Shown piece after piece: positions 43,861 through 54,037 of a stretch of 64,000 bases of DNA (position 1 is its first letter; the number at the start of each line of letters is the position of its first letter). The notes under the pieces were generated by a model. The model was not told where the DNA came from. It made no database searches and worked only from the letters and a program-made list of their open reading frames with translations. This stretch comes from an uncultured Eubacterium sp. GTDB lineage: Bacteria; Bacillota; Clostridia; Lachnospirales; Lachnospiraceae. The position numbers and the translations under genes were made by a program. The DNA lies in NCBI GenBank assembly GCA_945946665.1, contig CAMEWO010000001.1:186001-250000 (forward strand), given 5' to 3'.

Positions 43861-43888
43861 ATTATAGCAAATAAATTATATATGTCAA
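43861..43888 (-). promoter_or_regulatory. Sigma-A promoter for the folT riboswitch transcript
   Basis: On the minus strand: TTGACA (43888-43883), a 16-bp spacer ending TGC (extended -10), and TATAAT (43866-43861). Transcription would start about 20 bases before the riboswitch. Confidence 0.9.
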
Positions 43889-43896
43889 TACAGTTT

Positions 43897-44568
43897 TCAT
43901 CTTGCAACCCTTAAAACAGGCGGAACCTTATATTTTGAAGTACAGCTTAAGAAATTCTGAAGAGAATTAGGTATTTTGTACATATCAAGAATCTTCTTCA
44001 TAAATGCAATAGTCCTTTTCTTGTACTTCATATTGCTAAGAACATACACCGCTGCCTCATCATTATAGTTCTTTGAAAACTGCTTGGCATATCTGGCAAA
44101 TTTATTCTTGTTAAGCTCTGGAATATCATCATAATTCTGCATAATCTCCAGAGCTTCTATAATCCTTGTATTATCATAGGTCAATGGAATATGGACCTTC
44201 TTGGCGTGGATATTGCCAATATTGCAGGTTTCCTTATCCATTATTGTAGAATACAACCAGATTTCATCATCTTTACAGGCAGTAAGGCCATACTTCACAT
44301 AAAGCTTACTGCCTATGTACATCCCATCCAGATTCTCTTCCCCAAAGAAATGGTTAAGTACATCCTCATTGTCGATCTGTCCTGACCATGCATACATTCC
44401 CTTAGCCACACGGCTTAAAAGCCCCTGCTTTGTCAGCCTCTCCAACGCCTTAAAAAAAGCCCCCTGAGACATCTTCGAAAAGTTTGAAGTATACAGATCA
44501 TTGGCAACAATAACACTGCCCTTGGGACAGCTTTCAAAATACTCAATGATTTTATCTTTATTCTTCAT
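43897..44568 (-). CDS. AbiEi/DUF6088-like antitoxin-type protein without partner
   Basis: A 223-residue protein. The N-terminal winged helix (about 5-65) contains KGSVIVANDLYTSNFSKMSQ and LTKQGLLSRVAKGMYAWSG, the pattern of AbiEi-type transcriptional antitoxins (DUF6088). The C-terminal part resembles the AbiEi antitoxin core (GSKLYVKYGLTACKDDEIWLYS). The usual AbiEii nucleotidyltransferase toxin is not adjacent: the neighbours are folT and a LiaF-like gene. It could be an orphan antitoxin, an anti-phage remnant, or a regulator. The family call is moderate. Confidence 0.78.
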   Translation of the reverse strand: MKNKDKIIEYFESCPKGSVIVANDLYTSNFSKMSQGAFFKALERLTKQGLLSRVAKGMYAWSGQIDNEDVLNHFFGEENLDGMYIGSKLYVKYGLTACKDDEIWLYSTIMDKETCNIGNIHAKKVHIPLTYDNTRIIEALEIMQNYDDIPELNKNKFARYAKQFSKNYNDEAAVYVLSNMKYKKRTIAFMKKILDMYKIPNSLQNFLSCTSKYKVPPVLRVAR

Positions 44569-44593
44569 ATACCTGCAATATCCTTAAATATAA

Positions 44594-45310
44594 CTACTTT
44601 GCAACCTCTTCCACTGTAAGTTCCTCTGTGCCATCAAGCTTACACAGGTCTTCTTCTGCATCAGGATCATCCATTTTCTCAAGATCATCATTCTCTGAAG
44701 CTGCTGCCAAATCTTCCTGCACATCATCATTGTCTGCCTCATCAGCTGATTCAGAATTATCATCACTCACAGGTTCACCTGATTCATTCTCTGGAAGGTC
44801 GTCATCTGAATCAATATCCTCATAATCGTCATCATCATCCACATAGAAATTAACAGGAACAATTTCAATATTACTGCACACAGCTGTACCAATTACATAA
44901 ACTGTATGGATTCCGTCTTCCTCAACATTCTCAATAAGGTTATTTACACGGCTGGCATGATTCTCCACATCACATGCCGTGTTAACCCCCTCTGGAAGAA
45001 CAATGGTAACGTCACTGCATTTGCTTGAGAAATCGATATATACATCCTTCTCAAATATTGCAAGTCCTAAGTCAATAACTACCTTAGATGCAATCGACTT
45101 AACTTCACATCCTGTAAACACCTCATCATCAACCTCTACAACTTTGTTGCTAAAAATTGCATTGTACTTTCTTACTTCACTGGAAAGGCTGTCATTCTCC
45201 TCCTGCTCAAATCTGGCAGAGACCTCCTTATACTTGTCATAAGCAATCTTTGATGCAACACCTATTGCTCCGAGAGCAGCTACTGTCTTTAAAAACTTTT
45301 TCTTTGCCAT
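44594..45310 (-). CDS. LiaF-like protein with acidic tail
   Basis: A 238-residue protein. A short hydrophobic N-terminal stretch (FLKTVAALGAIGVASKIAYD) is followed by a beta-repeat domain (about 48-155, YNAIFSNKVVEVDDEVFTGC, IDLGLAIFEKDVYIDF, VTIVLPEGVNTACDVEN), similar to LiaF/DUF2807-like folds of cell-envelope stress proteins. The last ~75 residues are strongly acidic (DDDDDYEDIDSDDD...). AAAGGAG lies 7 bases before the ATG. It lies between an AbiEi-like gene and queH. A stress-sensing role is inferred from the fold only. Confidence 0.75.
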   Translation of the reverse strand: MAKKKFLKTVAALGAIGVASKIAYDKYKEVSARFEQEENDSLSSEVRKYNAIFSNKVVEVDDEVFTGCEVKSIASKVVIDLGLAIFEKDVYIDFSSKCSDVTIVLPEGVNTACDVENHASRVNNLIENVEEDGIHTVYVIGTAVCSNIEIVPVNFYVDDDDDYEDIDSDDDLPENESGEPVSDDNSESADEADNDDVQEDLAAASENDDLEKMDDPDAEEDLCKLDGTEELTVEEVAK

Positions 45311-45373
45311 AAATAAACTCCTTTCTAACCAATAAAAATTGTCTGCAATGATTTATAAAAATACAGCAAAACA

Positions 45374-46000
45374 CTACTGGTCTCTTCGTGAAAATACGCA
45401 GCCACAGTAATTCTGCCTGTATAAACCATATTCTTTTGAAAGCTGGATAGATCTCTTGTATCCTTCTTTCTTCTTAAAATCTGATAAGAGATAGTTAACA
45501 CCATACTCCTGACCAATGCTTTGACCAATCTGGTTTATCTTCACACTGTTCTTTAACGGGCTTATAGTAAGTGTAGTTGTAAAATAATCAAACCCATGTA
45601 AAGCAGCCTGCTTTGCAGTTTCCCTAAGCCGCATGTCATAACAGGCAAAGCACCTCTCTCCACCCTCTTTACAGTGTTCTAATCCCTTAACTCTGTTAAA
45701 AAAGACTGATGGTTCATAATCTCCTTCAATGAAAGACACAGGATACTTACTATTATATTCATTGATAAAACGAATCTGTTCCCTTACTCTTTTCTGATAT
45801 TCCTCTGTCTGTGAAATATTAGGATTATAATAAAAGACAGTAACCTCAAAGAAACGTGAAAGATATTCGATACAGTGACTGCTGCATGGAGCACAGCAGC
45901 TGTGAAGCAGCAATCCTGGCACAACACCTTCCTGTTCAAGCTTTGCTGTCAGTATATCAAGTTCCTTCTGAAAATTCCTGTTCTCGAAAGCAACGCCCAT
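45374..46000 (-). CDS. queH: Epoxyqueuosine reductase QueH
   Basis: A 208-residue DUF208/QueH enzyme for the last step of queuosine tRNA modification. LLHSCCAPCSSHCIEYL holds the conserved Cys cluster; FYYNPNISQTEEYQKR and CYDMRLRETAKQA are also typical, as is the terminal NYCGCVFS. I chose the ATG at 46000 (AGGTG about 9 bases upstream). A GTG at 46012 would overlap hisC by 11 bp. Either way it is coupled to hisC, whose stop is at 46002-46004. QueG is the unrelated enzyme with the same role in other bacteria. Confidence 0.93.
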   Translation of the reverse strand: MGVAFENRNFQKELDILTAKLEQEGVVPGLLLHSCCAPCSSHCIEYLSRFFEVTVFYYNPNISQTEEYQKRVREQIRFINEYNSKYPVSFIEGDYEPSVFFNRVKGLEHCKEGGERCFACYDMRLRETAKQAALHGFDYFTTTLTISPLKNSVKINQIGQSIGQEYGVNYLLSDFKKKEGYKRSIQLSKEYGLYRQNYCGCVFSRRDQ

Positions 46001-46001
46001 A

Positions 46002-47063
46002 CTATCTGTCACCTGTTATCTCTGCCAAAGCTTCAAACAGCTTATCCATCTGTTCATCTGTTCCAACTGTTATTCTTAAATAGTTGTCAATCCTTGGTTT
46101 GTCAAAATATCTCACATAAATCTTTCTCTTCTTAAGCTCCTCAAATATTACTGAAGCTGGTACACTGCTGTGAGAAGCAAATATAAAATTAGCTTTGGAT
46201 TCAGGAAAAGTAAATCCTAACTCCCTAAGTCTCTCCTCAGTTCTTGTTCTTGTAGCAATTATCTTAGCAACTGTTTCATTAAAATAATCCACATCCTTCA
46301 TTGATGCAGCTCCATATGCCAGAGATGTAGCATTCATAGTGTAGGAATTAACAGAGAATTTAACATCATTAAGTGCCTTAATAAGTCTTTCGTTACCCAT
46401 AGCATAACCGATTCTCATACCAGCCATTGAACGGGACTTTGAATAGGTCTGTACTACAAGGAGATTATCGTATTTCTCAATAAACTTTACTGCTGACTGT
46501 CCACCAAAATCAATGTAGGCTTCGTCAACAATAACAACTGAATCCTGATTTGACTTAATTATATCCTCCACACTGTCAAGTTCCATATAAATAGCTGTTG
46601 GAGCATTAGGATTAGGGAATATTATTCCCCCATTCTTCCCCTTATAATCAGATGGATTAATTCTAAACTGGCTGTCTACAGGCTTTTTCTCATATTTTAC
46701 CCTGTATACATCCGCCCATACCTCATAGAAGGAATATGATATATCAGGGAAAAATACTGGCAGGTCAGAATTAAAAAATGTCATAAAGCACATTGATATT
46801 ACATCATCTGAACCTACGCCTACAAACACCTGGTCAGAACTTAAGTTATACCTCTCTGCAATGGCATCAACTAAAACTGATGCTTCAGGATCCGGATAAA
46901 GTCTTAATCTGTCTGTATCAAATTGTTTAACAGCATCTATGGCCTTTGGTGAAGCGGGATAAGGATTCTCATTGGTATTAAGTTTGATTACCCCTGTATC
47001 CTTTGGCTGTTCACCCGGAACATAAGGCTCCACTTTCCTGATATAATTCTCCCATGTTTTCAT
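46002..47063 (-). CDS. hisC: Histidinol-phosphate aminotransferase
   Basis: A 353-residue PLP class I/II aminotransferase. It has LNTNENPYPASPKAI near the start, GVGSDDVISM, DEAYIDFGG, the PLP lysine in VVQTYSKSRSMAGMRIGYAMG, and the C-terminal YLRITVGTDEQMD. It makes L-histidinol phosphate in histidine synthesis; related enzymes also act on aromatic amino acids. I chose the ATG at 47063 (GAGG 6 bases upstream). The remaining his genes are not nearby. Its 3' end overlaps or abuts queH. A hairpin (AGCTTAT/ATAAGCT, 47099-47121) lies in the leader. Confidence 0.95.
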   Translation of the reverse strand: MKTWENYIRKVEPYVPGEQPKDTGVIKLNTNENPYPASPKAIDAVKQFDTDRLRLYPDPEASVLVDAIAERYNLSSDQVFVGVGSDDVISMCFMTFFNSDLPVFFPDISYSFYEVWADVYRVKYEKKPVDSQFRINPSDYKGKNGGIIFPNPNAPTAIYMELDSVEDIIKSNQDSVVIVDEAYIDFGGQSAVKFIEKYDNLLVVQTYSKSRSMAGMRIGYAMGNERLIKALNDVKFSVNSYTMNATSLAYGAASMKDVDYFNETVAKIIATRTRTEERLRELGFTFPESKANFIFASHSSVPASVIFEELKKRKIYVRYFDKPRIDNYLRITVGTDEQMDKLFEALAEITGDR

Positions 47064-47184
47064 AATCTTCCTCATTTCTAACATAACTTATGTGACAAAG
47101 CTTATGCAAAATTAATAAGCTGTAATCTTTCTTAAGTATACTCGTTTATCTTAAGGATAGCAATGTTTAGAGGATAAAAATTTC

Positions 47185-48996
47185 TTATCTTTTCCTGAAT
47201 ACTGCTATAACTCCTTCTGTATAAGACAGAGTTTCATACCCCTTTTCATGATAGAATTGTTCCAGGTCGTAATCATAATCTGTACCTCTTAAATCAAGTA
47301 CAAGATACTCTGTCTCTTTGTCCGTATAGAAATCTTCATATATCACATCACGGTAAGAAAGCTTCCCACAAAGGAAAGTACCTGCTGTAACCTCTGCATC
47401 CTCAGGAACATGGCTTAATGCCTCATCCATAATATCATACGTACGCCTGTGTTCCGGTTTATAATAATCCTCTATATACTCTATGCGTTGTGTCATGCAG
47501 GATACAAAGAAAATAAAGGAAACAACAGCCATCATTGAAAGCGTCCTTCCTCTATTCTTACTTTTTTCCTTAAGGAACACCATAGACATATAGAAAAGAA
47601 GTGAAGCGCTTCCGAATGTATACTGGAATCCAATATCATGGGCATAGCTGTAATCCGGCATAAGATTAAACATTACAAATGGTGCTGCAAGAATATACAG
47701 CCTCACATCTTTACAAAATACCGGTATGAAAAGCATAGGTGCAAGCACAAGCACCATATACCTGATATTTTCAGGATTCATTATCTGGGTAACTGTGTAG
47801 GAAGGATTGGCAAATACTGTCTTAATCATGCTGACAATATTACCATCTTTTTCATAAATCATGTTATTAAACCTGTTTGTTGCTGTATTCATTCCACAAC
47901 TGTCAATGTATGAGACAGCCACAACAAAATATATAATGGAAATCCCCATTACAGCCAGAGATTTCAGATGATTATCGTCCTTTTTCTTCCTGTATGACAG
48001 ATAAAAAGCAGCAATAAAAAAAGCATAAATACCAGCATCCTCTTTAACACCTAACAGAAATACTGTAGAAAGCAGTATCTTCCACCATGAGCCACATTCA
48101 AAGGAATACAGTAAGCAGAATATTGCCACAGGAAGAAACATATTCTCATGAATATCATAATTACATCCTGCTGCCACAAAAGGCATAAAACAGAAAGCTG
48201 TGACTGCAAGGCCCGTATGAAACCGTGTAAAATCCATTTTCCTAAGCAGAAGTGAAAGAGGAATTGCTGCCGATGCAAGGACAATCCCCTGACTTATCTG
48301 GATAGTTTCATTAAATGGAAACAGAAAATATAATGGATAAATAAGCCAGAAAACAGGAGACAAATGTACGCTGCAATGAGAAAGAAGCATATCTCTTTCC
48401 AAGGTTGTCTGCATTGTGAAATGCTCTCTCATATAGTAAAACATCTGAAAGAACAAGCCTCCGTCAAAATTAGGCACAGCATAACTAAGATATCTGTATA
48501 CGCTGGTAACTCCGATAAATCCCCCAAGAATAACAGAAGGAACAGCAACCATAACTAACATTGCTGTTTTACTTATGTTAATGTCAATATCTTCCCTCTC
48601 CTTAACAAGATATGAGAAGGATAAAAGTACAACACCACATACTGCCAGGCAGGTATATGCCTCTCTCTTAAAAGAAACAGTTATTATTCCAAGTATGAAT
48701 ACAGAAATAAATAACAAAAGATTAAATCCCCACTCTGTCCTGAACCTGTAATTATCAAAAAGAATAAGGGCTGCAATTATAATAATCATAACAGTATATG
48801 CTGTGATGGAGGTTAAAGCTACAGTACTGATATCTTCCACAGGGTTAAATCCTTCATCTGCAAGCCAAAGCAGATTAAAAGACGAAACAAAGCACCACGC
48901 TGTCAGTAGACTGACAGCGCAGTGCTTAATATTTCTGCTACAAAAAATCACATTAAACATATTCTTCAATGAAAAATTGTTCATAAAGGGTTTCAT
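47185..48996 (-). CDS. DUF2079 multi-pass membrane protein
   Basis: A 603-residue membrane protein with about 12 hydrophobic segments and an extracytoplasmic segment after them. The ERDMLLSHCSVHLSPVFWL motif and following LYFLFPFNETIQISQ are the DUF2079 signature; the fold is GT-C-like, as in lipid-linked sugar transferases. The C-terminal part (about 530-603, DAEVTAGTFLCGKLSYRDVIYE) is a soluble domain. The role is not established. GGAG lies 8 bases before the ATG. It follows the ROK gene by about 50 bp in the same direction. Confidence 0.85.
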   Translation of the reverse strand: MKPFMNNFSLKNMFNVIFCSRNIKHCAVSLLTAWCFVSSFNLLWLADEGFNPVEDISTVALTSITAYTVMIIIIAALILFDNYRFRTEWGFNLLLFISVFILGIITVSFKREAYTCLAVCGVVLLSFSYLVKEREDIDINISKTAMLVMVAVPSVILGGFIGVTSVYRYLSYAVPNFDGGLFFQMFYYMREHFTMQTTLERDMLLSHCSVHLSPVFWLIYPLYFLFPFNETIQISQGIVLASAAIPLSLLLRKMDFTRFHTGLAVTAFCFMPFVAAGCNYDIHENMFLPVAIFCLLYSFECGSWWKILLSTVFLLGVKEDAGIYAFFIAAFYLSYRKKKDDNHLKSLAVMGISIIYFVVAVSYIDSCGMNTATNRFNNMIYEKDGNIVSMIKTVFANPSYTVTQIMNPENIRYMVLVLAPMLFIPVFCKDVRLYILAAPFVMFNLMPDYSYAHDIGFQYTFGSASLLFYMSMVFLKEKSKNRGRTLSMMAVVSFIFFVSCMTQRIEYIEDYYKPEHRRTYDIMDEALSHVPEDAEVTAGTFLCGKLSYRDVIYEDFYTDKETEYLVLDLRGTDYDYDLEQFYHEKGYETLSYTEGVIAVFRKR

Positions 48997-49044
48997 CAGT
49001 TATACTCCACATACTTGCTATCTGTATTAATACTATCAAAAAAT

Positions 49045-50199
49045 CTATATAGTATCAATATATTTTGCAATATATGTGAGGGCTGCGCCGGACTGGGCTT
49101 TTGCATCAGAACAGGTGGCAAATGACAGATAACTTCCGTCTGTACCAAAGGAGTACCTCATTGATAATTTTTCCCTGATTAAATCACTGTAACATTTAAG
49201 GTATTCTGCAACAGATCCACCTACAATCACTCTGCAGTCATATATTGTGTACAGGTTATTAATTCCTATAGTAAGATTATCAAGATACTCATCAAATACT
49301 TTACCTGCATCTGTATCACCTGATTCCAGTCTGTGGAAAAATTCATCCAGTGTAATCCCTAAGTTATCTGACAGGCAACGTTTTGATACATAACTTTCAA
49401 AACAGCCTTTCTTACCACAAAAACACTTTTTCCCATCAGGATGGATAGTCATATGTCCGAATTCTCCTGATTTATTGTGTCTTAAGGATGTTCCGTACAA
49501 TTCACCATATACTTCACTGTTGCTGCAATAGGCTCCGCCCACACCCTGTCCAAGCATTAGGTACAGATAATCACCACCATCCGTATTTCTTATATTAAAC
49601 CAGTATTCGGCATAACTGCCTGATTTGGCATCATTCATACATATCCATGGATATGGGATATACTGTGCAAGTTCCTTTACGGAGCAGTTTTTAACTCCCA
49701 TGGTTGGTACATCAATAATCATGGTTCCATCATCATTAAGAATTCCCGGAACAGTAATTCCTACGCCAAGTATCTTTCCGCTTCCAGTTCCAGCCTTTTT
49801 AATGCATTTATCTACAAGAGCTGCTGCCTCTTTAGCGTACATATCGTCAGCGCTGAACCTTTCATCAAGTCTTTCTTCTGCAATAATATTTCCATAAAGG
49901 TCCACAACTTTTGCTACTGTTTTACTGTCTGTAATATTCAGAGCCACCGCAAGGGCTGCCTTCTGGTTAATGGAAAAAATCTGTGCCTTTCTTCCTCCTT
50001 TAGAATTAAAGCTTCCATCAATACTGACATACCCCTCATCTAAAAGAGTATTCAGATTCCGGTAAATGGTAGGCATGGAAAGTCCGATTTCTTCAAAGAT
50101 TTCCTGTCTGGAAGTCTGACCCTTGTTGTAGATATATTTATATATCCTGTTTTTATTTATTAACTTAACATCCCTGGAAGTAATTGTGGATTTATCCAT
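49045..50199 (-). CDS. ROK-family transcriptional regulator (NagC/XylR-like)
   Basis: A 384-residue regulator. The N-terminal winged helix (about 10-70, GQTSRQEIFEEIGLSMPTIY) is followed by a ROK sugar-kinase-like domain with LGVGITVPGIL, LGQGVGGAYCSN and the zinc site GHMTIHPDGKKCFCGKKGCF. It is the last gene of the sugar operon (DUF4867-isomerase-kinase-aldolase), 47 bp after fsa, so it probably represses or activates that operon in response to its sugar. The inverted repeat at 54685-54706 upstream of the operon is a candidate operator. Confidence 0.93.
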   Translation of the reverse strand: MDKSTITSRDVKLINKNRIYKYIYNKGQTSRQEIFEEIGLSMPTIYRNLNTLLDEGYVSIDGSFNSKGGRKAQIFSINQKAALAVALNITDSKTVAKVVDLYGNIIAEERLDERFSADDMYAKEAAALVDKCIKKAGTGSGKILGVGITVPGILNDDGTMIIDVPTMGVKNCSVKELAQYIPYPWICMNDAKSGSYAEYWFNIRNTDGGDYLYLMLGQGVGGAYCSNSEVYGELYGTSLRHNKSGEFGHMTIHPDGKKCFCGKKGCFESYVSKRCLSDNLGITLDEFFHRLESGDTDAGKVFDEYLDNLTIGINNLYTIYDCRVIVGGSVAEYLKCYSDLIREKLSMRYSFGTDGSYLSFATCSDAKAQSGAALTYIAKYIDTI

Positions 50200-50246
50200 A
50201 TAAAGTCATTTTGCCCTTCTGTGATTAATATTTATGACCATTTTTA

Positions 50247-50900
50247 TTATTTACCAAATACAGCCTCATAATCAGCTTTAAATTTCTCAATTCCTGCATC
50301 TGTGAGTGGATGGTGTATCATCTGTTCAATTACCTTGTATGGCACTGTTGCAATATCAGCACCAGCAAGAGCACAGTCTGTAAAATGAATTGGATTACGG
50401 ACACTGGCACATATAATTTCAGTCTGAATGTCATAGTTAGAGAATATATCGACTATATCCTGAATAAGCTGGATTCCCGGCTGTGATATATCATCAAGTC
50501 TTCCAAGGAAAGGTGACACAAAAGTAGCACCTGCTCTTGCTGCAAGTACTGCCTGATTTGCAGTAAAGATTAAAGTAACGTTAACCTTGATTCCCTCTGA
50601 AGTTAAAACCTTAGTTGCCTTAAGACCTTCTGCTGTCATTGGAATCTTTACTACCATATTAGGGTGAATCTTGGCAATTTCTCTTCCCTCTTCAATCATT
50701 CCCTCTGCTGTAGTAGTTGTAGCTTTAACCTCACCGCTGATTGGTCCATCAACAATTGATGCAATTTCCTTGATAACCTGGTTAAAATCCCTTCCCTCTT
50801 TTGCAATGAGAGATGGATTAGTTGTAACACCACAGATTACACCCATGTCATTTGCTTTCTTAATTTCCTCAACATTAGCTGTGTCAATAAATATTTTCAT
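50247..50900 (-). CDS. Transaldolase / fructose-6-phosphate aldolase (small type)
   Basis: A 217-residue subfamily 3/4 transaldolase. It starts [20 protein letters not shown], has [13 protein letters not shown], the Schiff-base lysine in [17 protein letters not shown] (family KxNxTLIF), and [20 protein letters not shown]. It links pentose phosphates to hexose metabolism or cuts fructose-6-phosphate. AAGGAG lies 7 bases before the ATG. It is co-directional with xylB, isomerase and DUF4867 genes. Transaldolase and FSA roles cannot be separated on this sequence alone. Confidence 0.93.
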   Translation of the reverse strand: MKIFIDTANVEEIKKANDMGVICGVTTNPSLIAKEGRDFNQVIKEIASIVDGPISGEVKATTTTAEGMIEEGREIAKIHPNMVVKIPMTAEGLKATKVLTSEGIKVNVTLIFTANQAVLAARAGATFVSPFLGRLDDISQPGIQLIQDIVDIFSNYDIQTEIICASVRNPIHFTDCALAGADIATVPYKVIEQMIHHPLTDAGIEKFKADYEAVFGK

Positions 50901-50929
50901 TTTGTCTCTCCTTATTTGATTTATTATTT

Positions 50930-52447
50930 TTAATTAATTACTTTAAAAACAGATTTAAGTGCTGGATAAATCCCGGTGAAATTCCTGTACTTTTCTTCAT
51001 ATCTTTCAGCAATCTGAACATCTGGCTTTACTGTCTCTGATACCCTGCATATGGCATCTGCGGCAGCCTTTACCGATGGATAGGCACCTGATGCCACCAT
51101 TGCAAGCATGGCTGCCCCCATGGAAGGACCTTCCTCCACCTGCAAAATGTTAATGTCAACATTAAGCACATTGGCAATTATCTTTCTCCACAGTGGACTT
51201 TTGGCACCTCCACCACAAAGAGTTGCATTAGTAATATTCATTCCCAGCTTCTTTGCCACCTCAAAGGAATCTCTTATGGCAAATGCCACTCCCTCAAGAA
51301 CCGCCTGTGTCATATCACTTCTTGACGTATCCATGGTTATTCCTGTAAATGTGGCCCTGGCCATTGGGTCATTGTGTGGTGAGCGCTCACCCATAAGGTA
51401 AGGAAGAAAATAAACACGGTTTCTTCCCAGTTTATCATCAGTTATGCTTTCCTGCTCTTTACTGAATTCCTTAGTATTAAGAATATCTTCCATCCACCAT
51501 TTGTTGCATGAAGCGGCACTTAACATACATCCCATAAGATGATATGTTCCATCTGCATGGGCAAATGAGTGAAGAGCGTTATTCTCATCCACTCCGAAGG
51601 AACTGCTTGATATGAATATTGTTCCGCTTGTTCCCAGGGAAATATTACATCTGCCATCTGTGACGGTTCCAGTTCCAACTGCTGCAGCCGCATTATCTCC
51701 TGCTCCTGCTGCAACCTTAATTGATGCTGGAACACGCATTTTTGCTGCATAGGAAGTATCTAATGTTCCAATACACTGGTAGCTTTCAAAAATCTGTGGA
51801 AGCTGCTGTCTTGTAATGCCACATATATCAATCATTTCCTGAGACCATGTCCTGTTTTTCACATCAAAGAGCAGCATGCCGGAAGCGTCTGAAACATCTG
51901 TTGAAAAAACTCCTGTAAGCTTATATGCAATATAATCCTTGGGAAGCATTATTTTCTTAATCTTCTTGAAATTATCCGGTTCATTCTTCTTAAGCCACAG
52001 TATCTTAGGTGCTGTAAATCCTGCAAATGCTATATTGGCTGTGTATTCTGAAAGCTTTTCCTTCCCAATGGTTTCATTAAGGTACTCACACTCACTTGCA
52101 GTTCTATTGTCATTCCACAGAATTGCTGGTCTTATTACCTCATCATTCTCATCAAGAATTACAAGTCCGTGCATCTGTCCACCAAAGCTTATGCCTGCAA
52201 TTTGTCTTGCAATATCAGTATAATGGTATTCTTCGCACCCATCTGCACTGTCATCGTCTGCCCCGACAAGTTCCTTTACGCCACAAACCACAGCTTCAAG
52301 CCAGTCCTCTGGATTTTGTTCAGACCAACCCGGCTTAGGAAAGCTTATTGGATATTCTTTTGACACCATTCCTGCCACATTACCACGCTCATCCATAAGA
52401 AGCATTTTCACAGAAGAAGTACCAAGGTCAATTCCTATATAATACAT
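50930..52447 (-). CDS. xylB: Xylulokinase (FGGY family)
   Basis: A 505-residue sugar kinase. The N-terminal [20 protein letters not shown] binds ATP phosphate; [16 protein letters not shown] is the xylulokinase substrate loop with Met-His; [12 protein letters not shown] and the C-terminal [19 protein letters not shown] are also typical. GGAGG lies 7 bases before the ATG. It follows the isomerase gene by 22 bp. Together they would phosphorylate a ketose such as D-xylulose, or L-ribulose/L-fuculose, made by the isomerase. Confidence 0.95.
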   Translation of the reverse strand: MYYIGIDLGTSSVKMLLMDERGNVAGMVSKEYPISFPKPGWSEQNPEDWLEAVVCGVKELVGADDDSADGCEEYHYTDIARQIAGISFGGQMHGLVILDENDEVIRPAILWNDNRTASECEYLNETIGKEKLSEYTANIAFAGFTAPKILWLKKNEPDNFKKIKKIMLPKDYIAYKLTGVFSTDVSDASGMLLFDVKNRTWSQEMIDICGITRQQLPQIFESYQCIGTLDTSYAAKMRVPASIKVAAGAGDNAAAAVGTGTVTDGRCNISLGTSGTIFISSSSFGVDENNALHSFAHADGTYHLMGCMLSAASCNKWWMEDILNTKEFSKEQESITDDKLGRNRVYFLPYLMGERSPHNDPMARATFTGITMDTSRSDMTQAVLEGVAFAIRDSFEVAKKLGMNITNATLCGGGAKSPLWRKIIANVLNVDINILQVEEGPSMGAAMLAMVASGAYPSVKAAADAICRVSETVKPDVQIAERYEEKYRNFTGIYPALKSVFKVIN

Positions 52448-52469
52448 GGTTAAACCTCCTCACTGTTTA

Positions 52470-53954
52470 CTATTTGAATGGATTCTCTGTTCTGTAGAGA
52501 ACATTTTCAGGATGATTGTAACCAACCTCTTCCACGCCAAGATACTTGAATACTTCAAAAAGAGCTTTTCCAAAATGTCCGAAAGCAACTGCACCGTGAT
52601 GTGGGAAATTGTTCTCAATCAGGTAATGCCTGTAGAAACGTCCCATCTGTGGCACTGCAAATATACCGATGGAACCAAATGACCTTGTTGCAACAGGAAG
52701 CACTTCACCCTGGGCAATATAAGCAGTAAGCTTGCAGTCAGCTGAACTCTGCAGTCTGAAGAATGTTATATCCCCTGGTACAATATCACCTTCCAGTGTT
52801 CCGTTGGTAACTTCCTCTGGAAGTGAACGTGCCATAATCATCTGGTTACACATTGTAGGGCATGACAGCTTCTTTGATGATGTGTTGCCACAGTGGAAGC
52901 CCATAAATACATCCCTCTGTGTGTATGGGAACTTATCCTTAATATCTGCATTATATATGTCTGAAGGGACTGTATTGTTAATATCAAGGAGAGTAACTAT
53001 ATCATCACTTACAACTGTTCCGATAAACTCACTTAATGCCCCATATATATCAACCTCGCAGGAAACCGGAATTCCCATAGATGTAAGTCTTGAATTCACA
53101 TAACATGGGACGAAACCAAACTGTGTCTGGAATGCTGGCCAGCATTTTCCTGCTATTGCAACAAACTGTCTGGAGCCTCTGTGAGCCTCCACCCAGTCAA
53201 GAAGTGTAAGCTCATACTGTGCAAGCTTACTTAAAATCTCCGGCTTCTTGTTACCTGCTCCCAGCTCTTCTTCCATACTTTTAACAGTCTCTGGAATTCT
53301 TGAATCTCCAGCATGTTTGTTAAAGCTCTCAAACAAGTCAAGCTCAGAATTCTCCTCTATCTCAACTCCAAGATTATAAAGAGGTTTGATTGGTGCATTA
53401 CATGCAAGGAAGTTAGTCGGTCTTGGACCAAAACTTATAATCTTCAAATTGCTAATTGCATATAAAGCCTTAGCTATTGGAACAAATTCATGAAGCATGT
53501 CGGCACATTCCTCTGCTGTTCCAACAGGATACTCAGGAATGTATGCCTTTACATTACGCAATTTAAGATTGTAGCTTGCATTGAGCATTCCACAGAATGC
53601 ATCTCCTCTTCCGCCTACCAGTCCCCCATCAGCTGATGTTTCCTCAGCAGCTGCCATAAACATCTTAGGGCCGTCAAAATATTTTGCCAGCATAGTCTCA
53701 GCAATCTCTGGACCGAAATTACCAAGATAAACACACAATGCGTTACATCCGGCTTTCTTAATATCCTCCAATGCCTGCATCATATGGATTTCACTCTCAA
53801 CGATACATATTGGACATTCATAGATTTCTTCCGGATTATACTTACTTGTGTATGCCTTCACAAGATTTTCTCTTCTTGTCACTGAAAGACTTTCCGGAAA
53901 ACAGTCACGGCTCACAGCAACAATACCTACTTTGATTTTTGGTGTGTTAATCAT
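52470..53954 (-). CDS. L-fucose/L-arabinose isomerase-family protein
   Basis: A 494-residue metal-dependent ketol isomerase-like protein. The C-terminal part fits the FucI/AraA fold (PGDITFFRLQSSADCKLTAYIA and IGIFAVPQMGRFYRHYLIEN). The central section has KCWPAFQTQFGFVPCYVNSR and CEVDIYGALSEFIGTVVSDD, with the Glu/Asp/His metal residues expected. It is not close to classical AraA (~500 aa) or FucI (~590 aa), so the substrate is open. It lies upstream of xylB in a five-gene operon. Known family members isomerise L-arabinose, L-fucose or D-arabinose. Confidence 0.85.
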   Translation of the reverse strand: MINTPKIKVGIVAVSRDCFPESLSVTRRENLVKAYTSKYNPEEIYECPICIVESEIHMMQALEDIKKAGCNALCVYLGNFGPEIAETMLAKYFDGPKMFMAAAEETSADGGLVGGRGDAFCGMLNASYNLKLRNVKAYIPEYPVGTAEECADMLHEFVPIAKALYAISNLKIISFGPRPTNFLACNAPIKPLYNLGVEIEENSELDLFESFNKHAGDSRIPETVKSMEEELGAGNKKPEILSKLAQYELTLLDWVEAHRGSRQFVAIAGKCWPAFQTQFGFVPCYVNSRLTSMGIPVSCEVDIYGALSEFIGTVVSDDIVTLLDINNTVPSDIYNADIKDKFPYTQRDVFMGFHCGNTSSKKLSCPTMCNQMIMARSLPEEVTNGTLEGDIVPGDITFFRLQSSADCKLTAYIAQGEVLPVATRSFGSIGIFAVPQMGRFYRHYLIENNFPHHGAVAFGHFGKALFEVFKYLGVEEVGYNHPENVLYRTENPFK

Positions 53955-54037
53955 TCTTTACCTCTTTCTGCACGTACATGCTATTATTGTTTTATAATTA
54001 TTATCTTTTTAAATCCTTCCGTCCTTAAATCCATCTT

